Below, piece by piece: positions 47,521 to 58,571 of a DNA stretch of 64,000 nucleotides (its first letter is position 1; every line of letters begins with the position of its first letter). The stretch is taken from the NCBI GenBank assembly GCA_026008535.1, contig BRKX01000004.1, positions 8,457,501 through 8,521,500 on the forward strand, written 5' to 3'. The notes beneath the pieces are model-generated. The model was not told the origin of the DNA. It was given only the letters and a program-made list of their open reading frames with translations, and did not search any database. The stretch is from Perilla frutescens. Its lineage: Eukaryota > Streptophyta > Magnoliopsida > Lamiales > Lamiaceae. A program made the position numbers and the translations under genes.

Positions 47521-48015
47521 CAGGTTTCACGGTCAGATATCATATTTCATTTATTAAAGCTACTTTTAGGTTTCATGATAAAAAAAAATCGTGATTCATT
47601 CTATTCAGGTTTCATGGCCAGAGATCATGATTCAAAAGCTATTTTCAGGTTTCATGATGAGATATCATGATTCTATTACCAGGTTTCATGATAAGAGATC
47701 ATGATTCTATTATCAGGTTTCATGATGAGAGGTCATGATTCATATATTTTAAGGTTTCACGATTTGATATCATGATTCATTTGTTGAAAAATGTTTTCAG
47801 GTTTTATTATCCGTTATCATGGATAATTTTGAAGATATTTTACAGGTTTCATGATTATATTTCATGATTCATCATTTGGTAAAGAATTATTTCCAGGTTT
47901 CACGACAAGAGGTTGTGATTCATTTACAAGAGAGTTATCTCCAAGTTTCACTATAAAGTATTGTGATTCGAACTTATATTAAGGTTTCACGATGAGGGTT
48001 CATGATTCGTCTAAA
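47521..48015 (+). repeat. Hairpin array in D internal region 1 (12 units)
   Basis: Twelve units start AGGTTTCA (or close variants) at 47522, 47568, 47607, 47647, 47681, 47715, 47752, 47799, 47844, 47895, 47943 and 47982. Most fold as TCATGAT-loop-ATCATGA, followed by TTC. The unit at 47895 changes both arms (TCACGAC/GTTGTGA) and still pairs. Spacing is 34-51 bp with AT-rich spacers. Confidence 0.85.
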
Positions 48016-48416
48016 GTTATTCAAAGATGTCGAGACATCTAGATTTTGGTTTTGACCAAAAGATGAAAATAATCGAAAGAGGTTAGAATTACCTTAAGTG
48101 ATGAGAATGAGAGATGTCAAGAAATGATTTATGCAAAGAAGTTATATTATTTTGAAATGCATGATGATTGACAAATAAATTACTTAGTCCTCGAAATTTA
48201 GAAGAACGTAGAAGCTTCCCCATAGTTGTTTCCTTATTTAGATTCAAGGTATTTAGATATTTATCAGTTAACTTGAATCTAGCAGTATATACTTCTTCAA
48301 TTACCCGCGTGCTTCACGTGAGATATGGGATGAGGCCGATCAAGCGTTGAATATGAAAAGAAATAACTTCATGTCAGATCTAATTAGAACATTTTAGGGA
48401 TTCGTCCAACATCCAA

Positions 48417-49100
48417 ATGCAGAGCGCGATGAATCAACAAAATGCAGCGCCCAATCCACTTGCTCTGCCAACCATTAGTCAGAAGATTGAGCAATTTCGT
48501 CGCTACACTCCACCTAGATTCAATGGTAGCAGTGAACCTCTCATTTCTAAAGAATGGCATGACCGGAGAAGAGCATCAAGGATTAACTTGGGAAAAGTTT
48601 AAAGAGATCATTATAGATAAGTACTTCTCTCGTGTTTTTTTTCATCCAAAAACAAACCGAATTCATGGAGTTGAGATAAGGAAATTTGTTCGTGAGAGAG
48701 TACGAGTGAAAGTTTAATCAACTTTCACAATATGTAGCATGCGTAATCGACACTGAAGACCAGAAGACCGAATAGTTTATGAGAGGCTTTTGACCAGAGA
48801 TGCGTGGAATTCTCGAAGCTCAACGGATCACTGATTACGGTCAAATAGTTAAGAAAGCTCACGAAGTAGTTACTGGACTAGAAATAGGTGGAAAATTTAG
48901 CCTCGATGTTAGAATCCCTACTAGAAAGACCTTGAGGATCGATAGAATTGCTAGGGATGTTAAATTAGACTTTGAAGAGAAGCAACTTGTGGGTGACGTA
49001 TACGATGATCAAGATAATATGCTTCGATTCAAGTGGATCGATATCTATTTTCTATCTCTCTTCTCGACTCAAAGGATGATGTTAAAGAAAATTTGAAGAA
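48417..49100 (+). pseudogene. gag remnant, D internal region 1
   Basis: Pieces in several frames: QKIEQFRRYTPPRFNGSSEP, then TWEKFKEIIIDKYFSR, a gypsy (Tekay/Del-like) gag pattern, followed by scrambled sequence to 49096. The middle of capsid and any zinc knuckle are missing. Stops and frame changes are the same in copy 2 (52313-52992), so the decay predates the duplication. Confidence 0.7.
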
Positions 49101-49118
49101 AGCTACAAAGAAGAACGT

Positions 49119-49340
49119 ATGAAGAGTTATGCGCATCAAGTTAAAGTAGACCAAGACAAAGTATACGTCTTAGTAAAATTTACGACTCGAGATAAACAGT
49201 CTTTTGCTAGGATTAATGAAGTAGCGTATATGATGGCCTTCCCACGCAACCTCAATTATGTGTTCCACGTCTTGATGTTGAAGAAGTACGTGTTTGATCT
49301 TAAACCATGTGACCAGAAAAGAAGATATGATGCTAAATAA
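49119..49340 (+). pseudogene. Integrase C-terminal remnant, D internal region 1
   Basis: ARINEVAYMMAFPRNLNYVF followed by HVLMLKKYV resembles the chromovirus integrase C-terminal block (normally VAYRLALP ... VFHVSMLRKY). Protease through integrase core is absent upstream. A copy is at 53015-53236. Confidence 0.65.
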
Positions 49341-49555
49341 TGATTTAGAGCACGATGAAAGGCTTCAGGCCATTCTTGATCGGAAGACCCAGAGTCTGAA
49401 GAATAAAGTGATTAGCTTAACGAAGGTACCATGAAACTGTCATGGATAAGAAGAAGCAACGTGAGAGTTGGAGTCAGAATTGCTCAAGAACTGTCCCGAC
49501 ACTCCATTTTAAGATTAGTAAATTTCGGGACGAAATTTTTGTAAGGAGGGTAGGA

Positions 49556-51221
49556 TGTAACACCCCGTATTTTTGGATTATAGTTAAAAAAAATTTCTAT
49601 TTTATTTAGAAGGCTACAAAAAAAAATTGGAGCTAAAATAAAGTAAAATAGATAAAAGACACGATTTTAGGTATTATTTAAGATTGAAAAAAAATTATAG
49701 TTTAAATATTTTTGATGCGTGGTCAATAATGATTTTCGTAGAAATAAAACGACCTGAGAATTTTAATGATACTTTTAAAATTTTAATTAGAGGTCAAATG
49801 AACTCTTGGCACAACTTTAAGTTGGAAAATAATAAATTTAATAGAAAAAGGCACATCCGTCATTATCCAATTTCTTTTTCAAAAGATTATCTTATTCTTA
49901 ATTATCCTATTCTTTTTCCATCATTATCCTCTTTCTTTTATTCATTATTATCCTATTTATTTTTCCTCTATAAATAGGAGCTTAAGGTTTCATTTTTCAT
50001 TCATTTTTTTTTCAAAATCGAAACGCCGAGCAGCTTCCAGAGAATATACAACTCTAGTTTCCTATTTCAATTCTGAAATAGACATTTTGAAGGTGTCAAC
50101 GCGTAGATCACGAATGCATGATTGAAATGATGACATGAAGGATGATCACGATGGAAAATCATCGTGACCGTTGCCAATTCCTCGGAGAAGGACCTGCAGA
50201 GCCTGATAGGATTAATGAAACCATTTTTGAAGTTATTGTGCCGCCATGTGCTCGTCATCCAGGTGGGCTATATTTTTCTCAAATTTATGTTCAGCTATTA
50301 AGCTCAACTGTTTATCAACTGTATAGCATGAATATCTGTATCAAAATGTTTTAGCTCACTGTTCGCGTCCGCCAGTATCCTACGAAAACATTGAGTGCTT
50401 AACTAGACTCGAGTTCGGATCCTTAAAGCTTTGGGACCGTATACACTATCCTTTATTAGACAGCTGGGCTGAAGGACGTGTATATAAGTTAAGACACTGT
50501 AGGAAGGGACAGTTGAGATAGAGCGTGTAAATAAGGTTAAAAGAAGCTTTGTATACATGGAATGCTTTTGATATTTGAAACATTTCCATTGTTATACTTG
50601 TGTGGATACGATATTTATATTTATAAAATGATTGTGAACTGTTTATTAAAATCTGTCCACTGGGTACACTAGTACTCAGCCCAAATCTTTTCTAAAATAT
50701 TTTCAGGTTGAGAGGCAGGCTGGAAGATGACGGAGCTGGGGCGAGGGCTTACTTGTTGTTATATGCTTGCTCTTTTTGTGTTGTTCAGAAATCTTAGATA
50801 CTTAATATCAATTAAGTGCTTGCAAATAATTTCACTTGAATTGTACTCCGCGCTTGTTCCGTTCACTCTGATACAGCTTGTCTTAAATTGTTTGAAGCAT
50901 GTTATGATTTCAGCATTTTGCTATAATGTTCCTTTATAATTGTTGGCGGGATAAGTTCCCTTTGATGATTGGTATTTTATTTAGGTTCTTTCTAAACGCC
51001 TTAGTGCGTGGTTCTATTAAAGTTACAGAGGTTATGCTGCCCAAATGTTTGGGGCACTAACCTTATTCCTTCTGAACACTCTCGTGGGTGGTTCTATTTC
51101 AGTTACAAAGGTTATGTTGCCCAAATGTAGCTATTTCATTTAATTATCTTTATGCAACAACCCCTTCCCCCAGTAGCGTACCGGTCTCTTGTCACTATTC
51201 TCTCAGGATCGGGGCGTTACA
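49556..51221 (+). repeat. D LTR2 (middle, hybrid)
   Basis: 1666 bp. At offsets 77, 105, 526, 547 and 682 it agrees with LTR3 against LTR1; at ten sites from offset 686 on it agrees with LTR1 against LTR3. Confidence 0.95.
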
Positions 51222-53451
51222 GATTGGTATCAGAGCAGGTTTGCAACTCTGTAGACCTGCAGCATTATTCTTTGAATTCAAAATTATATCTATTCTTTTC
51301 CACTATTTGTTCAGCAGCCCTCAGCACGTCATCTACGCCTCTCTCAACAAAAAGGTACACATGTATTTTAAAATTGACGCACGTGAAAGTGCAGTTTGTC
51401 ACGTTAAATATTTTTCCAGGTTTCACGGTCAGATATCATATTTCATTTATTAAAGCTACTTTTAGGTTTCATGATAAAAAAAAATCGTGATTCATTCTAT
51501 TCAGGTTTCATGGCCAGAGATCATGATTCAAAAGCTATTTTCAGGTTTCATGATGAGATATCATGATTCTATTACCAGGTTTCATGATAAGAGATCATGA
51601 TTCTATTATCAGGTTTCATGATGAGAGGTCATGATTCATATATTTTAAGGTTTCACAATTTGATATCATGATTCATTTGTTGAAAATTTTTTTCAGGTTT
51701 TATTATCCGTTATCATGGATAATTTTGAAGATATTTTACAGGTTTCATGATTATATTTCATGATTCATCATTTGGTTAAGAATTATTTCCAGGTTTCACG
51801 ACAAGAGGTTGTGATTCATTTACAAGAGAGTTATCTCCAAGTTTCACTATAAAGTATTGTGATTCGAACTTATATTAAGGTTTCACGATGAGGGTTCATG
51901 ATTCGTCTAAAGTTATTCAAAGATGTCGAGACATCTAGATTTTGGTTTTGACCAAAAGATGAAAATAATCGAAAGAGGTTAGAATTACCTTAAGTGATGA
52001 GAATGAGAGATGTCAAGAAATGATTTATGCAAAGAAGTTATATTATTTTGAAATGCATGATGATTGACAAATAAATTACTTAGTCCTCGAAATTTAGAAG
52101 AACGGAGAAGCTTCCCCATAGTTGTTTCCTTATTTAGATTCAAGGTATTTAGATATTTATCAGTTAACTTGAATCTAGCAGTATATACTTCTTCAATTAC
52201 CCGCGTGCTTCACGTGAGATATGGGATGAGGCCGATCAAGCGTTGAATATGAAAAGAAATAACTTCATGTCAGATCTAATTAGAACATTTTAGGGATTCG
52301 TCCAACATCCAAATGCAGAGCGCGATGATTCAACAAAATGCAGCGCCCAATCCACCTGCTCTGCCAACCATTAGTCAGAAGATTGAGCAATTTCGTCGCT
52401 ACACTCCACCTAGATTCAATGGTAGCAGTGAACCTCTCATTTCTAAAGAATGGCATGACCGGAGAAGAGCATCAAGGATTAACTTGGGAAAAGTTTAAAG
52501 AGATCATTATAGATAAGTACTTCTCTCGTGTTTTTTTTCATCCAAAAACAAACCGAATTCATGGAGTTGAGATAAGGAAATTTGTTCGTGAGAGAGTACG
52601 AGTGAAAGTTTAATCAACTTTCACAATATGTAGCATGCGTAATCGACACTGAAGACCAGAAGACCGAATAGTTTATGAGAGGCTTTTGACCAGAGATGCG
52701 TGGAATTCTCGAAGCTCAACGGATCACTGATTACGGTCAAATAGTTAAGAAAGCTCACGAAGTAGTTACTGGACTAGAAATAGGTGGAAAATTTAGCCTC
52801 GATGTTAGAATCCCTACTAGAAAGACCTTGAGGATCGATAGAATTGCTAGGGATGTTAAATTAGACTTTGAAGAGAAGCAACTTGTGGGTGACGTATACG
52901 ATGATCAAGATAATATGCTTCGATTCAAGTGGATCGATATCTATTTTCTATCTCTCTTCTCGACTCAAAGGATGATGTTAAAGAAAATTTGAAGAAAGCT
53001 ACAAAGAAGAACGTATGAAGAGTTATGCGCATCAAGTTAAAGTAGACCAAGACAAAGTATACGTCTTAGTAAAATTTACGACTCGAGATAAACAGTCTTT
53101 TGCTAGGATTAATGAAGTAGCGTATATGATGGCCTTCCCACGCAACCTCAATTATGTGTTCCACGTCTTGATGTTGAAGAAGTACGTGTTTGATCTTAAA
53201 CCATGTGACCAGAAAAGAAGATATGATGCTAAATAATGATTTAGAGCACGATGAAAGGCTTCAGGCCATTCTTGATCGGAAGACCCAGAGTCTGAAGAAT
53301 AAAGTGATTAGCTTAACGAAGGTACCATGAAACTGTCATGGATAAGAAGAAGCAACGTGAGAGTTGGAGTCAGAATTGCTCAAGAACTGTCCCGACACTC
53401 CATTTTAAGATTAGTAAATTTCGGGACGAAATTTTTGTAAGGAGGGTAGGA
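51222..53451 (+). other. D internal region 2
   Basis: 2230 bp, nearly identical to region 1, with PBS at 51225, hairpin array 51417-51911, gag remnant 52313-52992, integrase remnant 53015-53236 and purine tract at 53437-53451. Confidence 0.92.
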
Positions 53452-55124
53452 TGTAACACCCCGTATTTTTGGATTATAGTTAAAAAAAATTTCTATTTTA
53501 TTTAGAAGGCTACAAAAAAAAATTGGAGCTAAAATAAAGTAAAATAGATAAAAGACACGATTTTAGGTATTATTTAAGATTGAAAAAAAATTATAGTTTA
53601 AATATTTTTGATGCGTGGTCAATAATGATTTTCGTAGAAATAAAACGACCTGAGAATTTCAATGATACTTTTAAAATTTTAATTAGAGGTCAAATGAACT
53701 CTTGGCACAACTTTAAGTTGGAAAATAATAAATTTAATAGAAAAAGGCACATCCGTCATTATCCAATTTCTTTTTCAAAAGATTATCTTATTCTTAATTA
53801 TCCTATTCTTTTTCCATCATTATCCTCTTTCTTTTATTCATTATTATCCTATTTATTTTTCCTCTATAAATAGGAGCTTAAGGTTTCATTTTTCATTCAT
53901 TTTTTTTTCAAAATCGAAACGCCGAGCAGCTTCCAGAGAATATACAACTCTAGTTTCCTATTTCAATTCTGAAATAGACATTTTGAAGGTGTCAACGCGT
54001 AGATCACGAATGCATGATTGAAATGATGACACGAAGGATGATCACGATGGAAAATCATCGTGACCGTTGCCAATTCCTCGGAGAAGGACCTGCAGAGCCT
54101 GATAGGATTAATGAAACCATTTTTGAAGTTATTGTGCTGCCATGTGCTCGTCATCCAGGTGGGCTATATTTTTCTCAAATTTATGTTCAGCTATTAAGCT
54201 CAACTGTTTATCAACTGTATAGCATGAATATCTGTATCAAAATGTTTTAGCTCACTGTTCACGTTCGCCAGTATCCTACGAAAACATTGAGTGCTTAACT
54301 ATACTCGAGTTCGGATCCTTAAAGCTTTGGGACCGTATACACTATCCTTTATTAGACAGCTGGGCTGGAGGACGTGTATATAAGTTAAGACACTGTAGGA
54401 AGGGACAGTTGAGATAGAGCGTGTAAATAAGGTTAAAAGAAGCTTTGTATACATGGAATGCTTTTGATATTTGAAACCTTTCCATTGTTATACTTGTGTG
54501 GATACGATATTCATATTTATAAAATGATTGTGAACTGTTTATTAAAATCTGTCCACTGGGTACACTAGTACTCAGCCCAAATCTTTTCTAAAATATTTTC
54601 AGGTTGAGAGGCAGGCTGGAAGATGACGGAGCTGGGGCGAGGGCTTACTTGTTGTTATATGCTTGTTCTTTTTGTGTTGTTCAGAAATCTTAGATATTTA
54701 ATATCAATTAAGTGCTTGCAAATAATTTCACTTGAATTGTACTCCGCACTTGTTCCGTTCACTCTGATACAGCTTGTCTTCAATTGTTTGAAGCATGTTA
54801 TGATTTCAGCATTTTGCTATAATGTTCCTTTATAATTGTTGGCGGGATAAGTTCCCTTTGATGATTGGTATTTTATTTAGGTTCTTTCTAAATGCCTTAG
54901 TGCGTGGTTCTATTACAGTTACAGAGGTTATGCTGCCCAAATGTTTGGGGCACTAACCTTATTCCTTCTGAACACTCTCGTGGGTGGTTCTATTTCAGTT
55001 ACAAAGGTTATGTTGCCCAAATGTAGCTATTTCATTTAATTATCTTTATGCAACAACCCCTTCCCCCTTCCCCCAGTAGCGTACCGGTCCCTTGTCACTA
55101 TTCTCTCGGGATCGGGGCGTTACA
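53452..55124 (+). repeat. D LTR3
   Basis: 1673 bp. It has a 7-bp duplication (TTCCCCC) near 55066 and about ten private substitutions. Followed by TSD GATTG at 55125-55129. Confidence 0.95.
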
Positions 55125-55129
55125 GATTG

Positions 55130-55491
55130 AGCCCTCTGGTTGGTAACTTAAACATTTCTCCAAGAGTTTCAGCGGTGACAGTGAATCATCATCCTCTGAC
55201 TTGGGTTAATATTTCCAGAGATTCTTTTGAGCTCCTAGAGTTGAGATAAAACTCTGCAACAGCTTCTGGATATACTCTCTTCGGAGTAACTTCCATGAAT
55301 GTCTTGAGACTTGACTGGTACAAATTTGATACAATCTCACTACTAAGCACTGAGTTGTTGCAGTTACCAATGAACACTATTGGTTCAAAGAATTTATCTC
55401 TGTATAGCTTGTCGCAGAAGACTGATGAGTCTTCTCCAGTCAATCTGAAGTTGTAAATCTTCCGTGTTCGGCGACCAACGACTTGAGCCAT
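55130..55491 (-). pseudogene. Env-like ORF3 of C', proximal part
   Basis: Starts MAQVVGRRTRKIYNFRL at 55491. PKRVYPEAVAEFYLNSRSS matches the EFY-x-N block of C and S ORF3. A stop at 55189 follows, then homology continues to the D insertion (FKLPTRGLN-type end). The distal part is at 44568-45659. Confidence 0.8.
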
Positions 55492-56390
55492 TGTTTAGAG
55501 ATTTTTGTGTGATTTGAAGAGTTTTGACAGAATGCTGAGAATGGGATCTAGAGAGTGAATTGGCAGCTAGGGTAAAACTTTGATTTGGGATTTTCAGTTG
55601 ACCTATTTATGAGATTGTAAGGCTCATCCAACGGTTGGAAGTATTTCCATTTTCAGTGAGTCTGATGGTTTGATTTCGACGCGAAGGAGCTTGCTGAAGA
55701 ATCATTTCGCTTTCTAAAATCTACCAGCTGGATGTAAATGAAGAGAGAGGAAGTGGGTCGAACGGTAACAATGGTTTGACACCTCATTTTACCATTTACT
55801 TAAGATAAGTAAATTGGAACTTATCTATTCATATCTCTCTCTCTTAAGCTTTCACGTGGCTTGAGCTGCTGACGTCATCAGATGACTTGGCTGCATCTGG
55901 CAATCTCCAGTTGGCTTGATCAGCTTCAACTAAGATGACTTTTCAGTTCAACTCTTTCTTCAGCTAAGATGGCTTCCAGCTATCCCTTCAGTTCAGCTAC
56001 TTGTTTCAGCTGATCATGAGCTATTTTCCAGAGATGACTTTTGATCAGTTCTAGTTTCTTTAACTTCTCAGCTTCCACACCTCTCATCAGTTTGCAAGTT
56101 TTTCAGCTTTCTTTTCACTTGAACTGATAGTTTGACCAGTTTTAGCTCATTTTGCTAACTCAACTGTTGCATCTTTTAGTTCAGTTGCAGCTTCTCCTCT
56201 TTTCTTCTCATCAGTTGAGCTTCCCTTTTGCATTCTCTCGATCAGTTAATCATCTTCATCTTCTGAAGCTAGTTCCAATAACCTTAATAAGATGCATAGC
56301 TCTATGAATCTTGCCTCTGGCAATGGCTTTGTGAAGATGTCAACTATCTACCTCTCTGTATTGACATATTGGATGCATATGTCTTTCTTC
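55492..56390 (-). other. Spacer between RNase H and ORF3 of C'
   Basis: Dense in CAGTT/AACTG words (55860-56260). On the reverse strand it has CCAACCGTTGGATG then CATAAATAGGTC about 100-140 bp before the ORF3 start. No gene seen. Confidence 0.5.
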
Positions 56391-57121
56391 TCAATGTGAT
56401 CTCTTGTAATCCTTCAACTGCTGCTTTATCCAGAGTATTTGTGCATAATAGCTTCTAGCAACTCCATACTCCACTTCAGTTGTTGACATGGTAATTGAGT
56501 GCTTCTTCTTGCTGAACCATGATATCAGTTTATGACCAAGAAACTGACATGTTCCACTGGTACTCTTCCTGTCAATCTTACATCCACCGAAGTCTGAGTC
56601 TGAATATCTAGTTAGACTCAAGCTGTCATCTCTGTGATACCAGAATCCAAAATTTATAGTTCTTCTGAGGTACTTGATGATCCTCTTTGCTGCTTCAAGA
56701 TGACTCTTCTTTAGATTGGCTTGGAATCGTACACATAAGCCGACTAAATATGAGATGTCTGGTCGACTGGTAGTTAGATAGAGAAGCAAGCCAATGATGC
56801 CTCTGTAGTGAGTTTGGCTAACTGATTCTTCTTTTTCATCGAGAGTCAGTTGAACTGATGTGTTCATGGGAATCTTGATAGTTTTTTCCTTATGAGTTCC
56901 AAACTTCTTGACTAGCTCCTTTATGTACTTGGCTTGGATGATGAATATCCCATCCTTGAGCGGCTTTACTTGGAGTCCTAGAAAGAACATTTCTCCAATC
57001 ATGCTCATCTCAAATTCGCTTTGCATTAGTTGAGTGAAACGTGTGCATAGATCTTTGCTCTTTGATCCAAATATTATTCATCCACATAAATTTGAACCAT
57101 TAAGATCTTTGATGATCATTC
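56391..57121 (-). pseudogene. RT end and RNase H of C'
   Basis: ILMVQIYVDE then a stop at the position of the YVDD site, MQSEFEMSMIGEM, GIFIIQAKYIKELVKKFGT, RYSDSDFGGCKIDRKSTSG and STTEVEYGVARSYY. The RT catalytic pair is damaged. Truncated upstream by B2 at 57122. Otherwise open over 211 codons. Confidence 0.87.
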
Positions 57122-58557
57122 TGTTAGTTTTGTATACTGGAAGACTTGTCTTTGTATACTTTTCTGATGATATGAAATGAAAGTTATTACAGTCATTGTT
57201 TGTATTTAGATTATGTTCTATAATTGTTTTATGCAATGTTCCATATACTTACATTGTAGATGATATGGTGTGGGGAGTCAGATTGTAAGATCATATCATT
57301 AGAACCTTGTAACATATTAAAAAGCTCACGGCTTAGATGGTCCTGAACACACCATCGATACGCCGTAGAATAATCTGATAAGTTAGTTTATCTTGACTAA
57401 CTGATTATTCTAGTACACTCATTAGTGTATTGAGGAAGATCACGATAGGATACTATTCTCTCTCTCTAACCTAGTTACTAAGAGAGTAAAGATCCACAGA
57501 GTTCGGGTTCTGAACTCATGTGATATTGGCGAACATATGTGTGTGTTGTTTATAACTTTGATTTATAAATGAGTGAGATCTTTTCGTAGATAAAACTGGA
57601 TATCTTTGGTAATAACAATGTATACATGATGTCTCGAGCAGTATGCATGAGCACCATGTCCTGATATGCCAGGTTGATGATGTTCTCTTGAGGAAACACA
57701 AGTTCATGTTGAAACCCTACAGGTGGAATTTATTCCGTACATGAGTAAAGCTTGTGTGGTACTACCCAAGGTTTTAGATGTTAATTAATTATAGTTCTCA
57801 GAGGCTGACATAATTAATTAATGAACATTATATCTTAAACACGGGGAATGGCTGGACTAAAGGAGAAAGCATATTCGTAAATATGTATTAAATTGGTAGG
57901 TTAGTCTTACTTCTTTAGTGGAATAAAAGTAAAACTTAATTTATTTAATTATATCCTAAGTTTATTGGATATTGGATACTGAATAAATTAGTGGGCCAAT
58001 TTAATATTTTTCTAGATCCCTGTTGTAGCCCAAATTGACTGATAGTGGATTGGATATTGAACTTGAGATAGAAGCCCAAACAAGTAGGGTTTGGGCATGT
58101 AATTTTCACCCACCTCCCTATAAATAGGGGAAGGGTGGGGGTGAAAATTGAAGCATAATAATCAACCCCTCTTTTGTCTCTCAAAGTTATCCACAGATTT
58201 CACAAACATATCTAGTAGATTTCAGTCCACTCTGAATCTAGATACAGTCCGGGAATACAACATAAGATCTTGGAGTAGAATTGTGTAGTGGATGATTTTT
58301 CTGAGAAAAAATAAGGCGCCACTTTTGATTCATTCAACAGCAAGATTAGATCCTTAATCTTGTCCTCAGACTGTCTATCGATTTGTAAGTAGATTCATTT
58401 CTATATTTCCACTTTATTAGATTCGAATCTGCTATACATGTTTTTTCTATTAGACTGTGATAAACATGCATGTGACATAAAATTATGATTTGCATGAACT
58501 TGGATTAATGAACATCCAAATGATCATGCGGTAGTTTAATTCAAAAAAACCGCAACA
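57122..58557 (+). repeat. 5' LTR of B2
   Basis: 1436 bp, TGTTAGTTTTGTATACTGG ... CCGCAACA, aligning with the B1 LTR in reverse. More diverged from B1 than the two B1 LTRs are from each other. Confidence 0.92.
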
Positions 58558-58559
58558 AC

Positions 58560-58571
58560 TGGTATCAAAGC
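58560..58571 (+). other. Primer binding site of B2
   Basis: TGGTATCAAAGC, one mismatch from the tRNA-Met-type site. Confidence 0.88.

Larger units (their letters stand above)
47326..49555 (+). other. D internal region 1
   Basis: PBS TGGTATCAGAGC at 47329, hairpin array (47521-48015), leader, gag remnant, integrase remnant and the purine tract GTAAGGAGGGTAGGA at 49541-49555. Confidence 0.9.
45660..55124 (+). mobile_element. Composite gypsy derivative 'D': LTR-internal-LTR-internal-LTR
   Basis: Three LTRs (1666, 1666 and 1673 bp) alternate with two internal regions of 2230 bp each, with an exact 3896-bp period, and one TSD pair encloses the whole. Ends TGTAACACCCCG ... GGGGCGTTACA. PBS, purine tract, a gag fragment and an integrase C-terminal fragment remain, and protease, RT, RNase H and integrase core are missing. 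The fragments resemble Tekay/Del-type gypsy. It is non-autonomous and recent: internal copies differ at about seven sites. Confidence 0.93.
44568..57121 (-). mobile_element. Sirevirus-like copia 'C'' (inverted, interrupted by D, truncated)
   Basis: Reverse-strand parts: RT/RNase H (56391-57121), CAGTT-rich spacer (55492-56390), ORF3 start (55130-55491), then D, then the rest of ORF3 (44568-45659). Cut on the right by B2 and on the left at the B3 junction. Proteins match element C. Confidence 0.85.

Noticed and set aside
47192..47594. 112- and 121-codon ORFs repeated at 51088-51490
   Set aside because: They lie across the LTR end and PBS, have no family pattern, and are repeated only because the DNA is repeated.
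47521..48015. Regularly spaced palindromic units resembling a CRISPR array
   Set aside because: Units are degenerate, spacers are not unique protospacer-like segments, the whole lies in an LTR element of a plant, and it is duplicated with the element.
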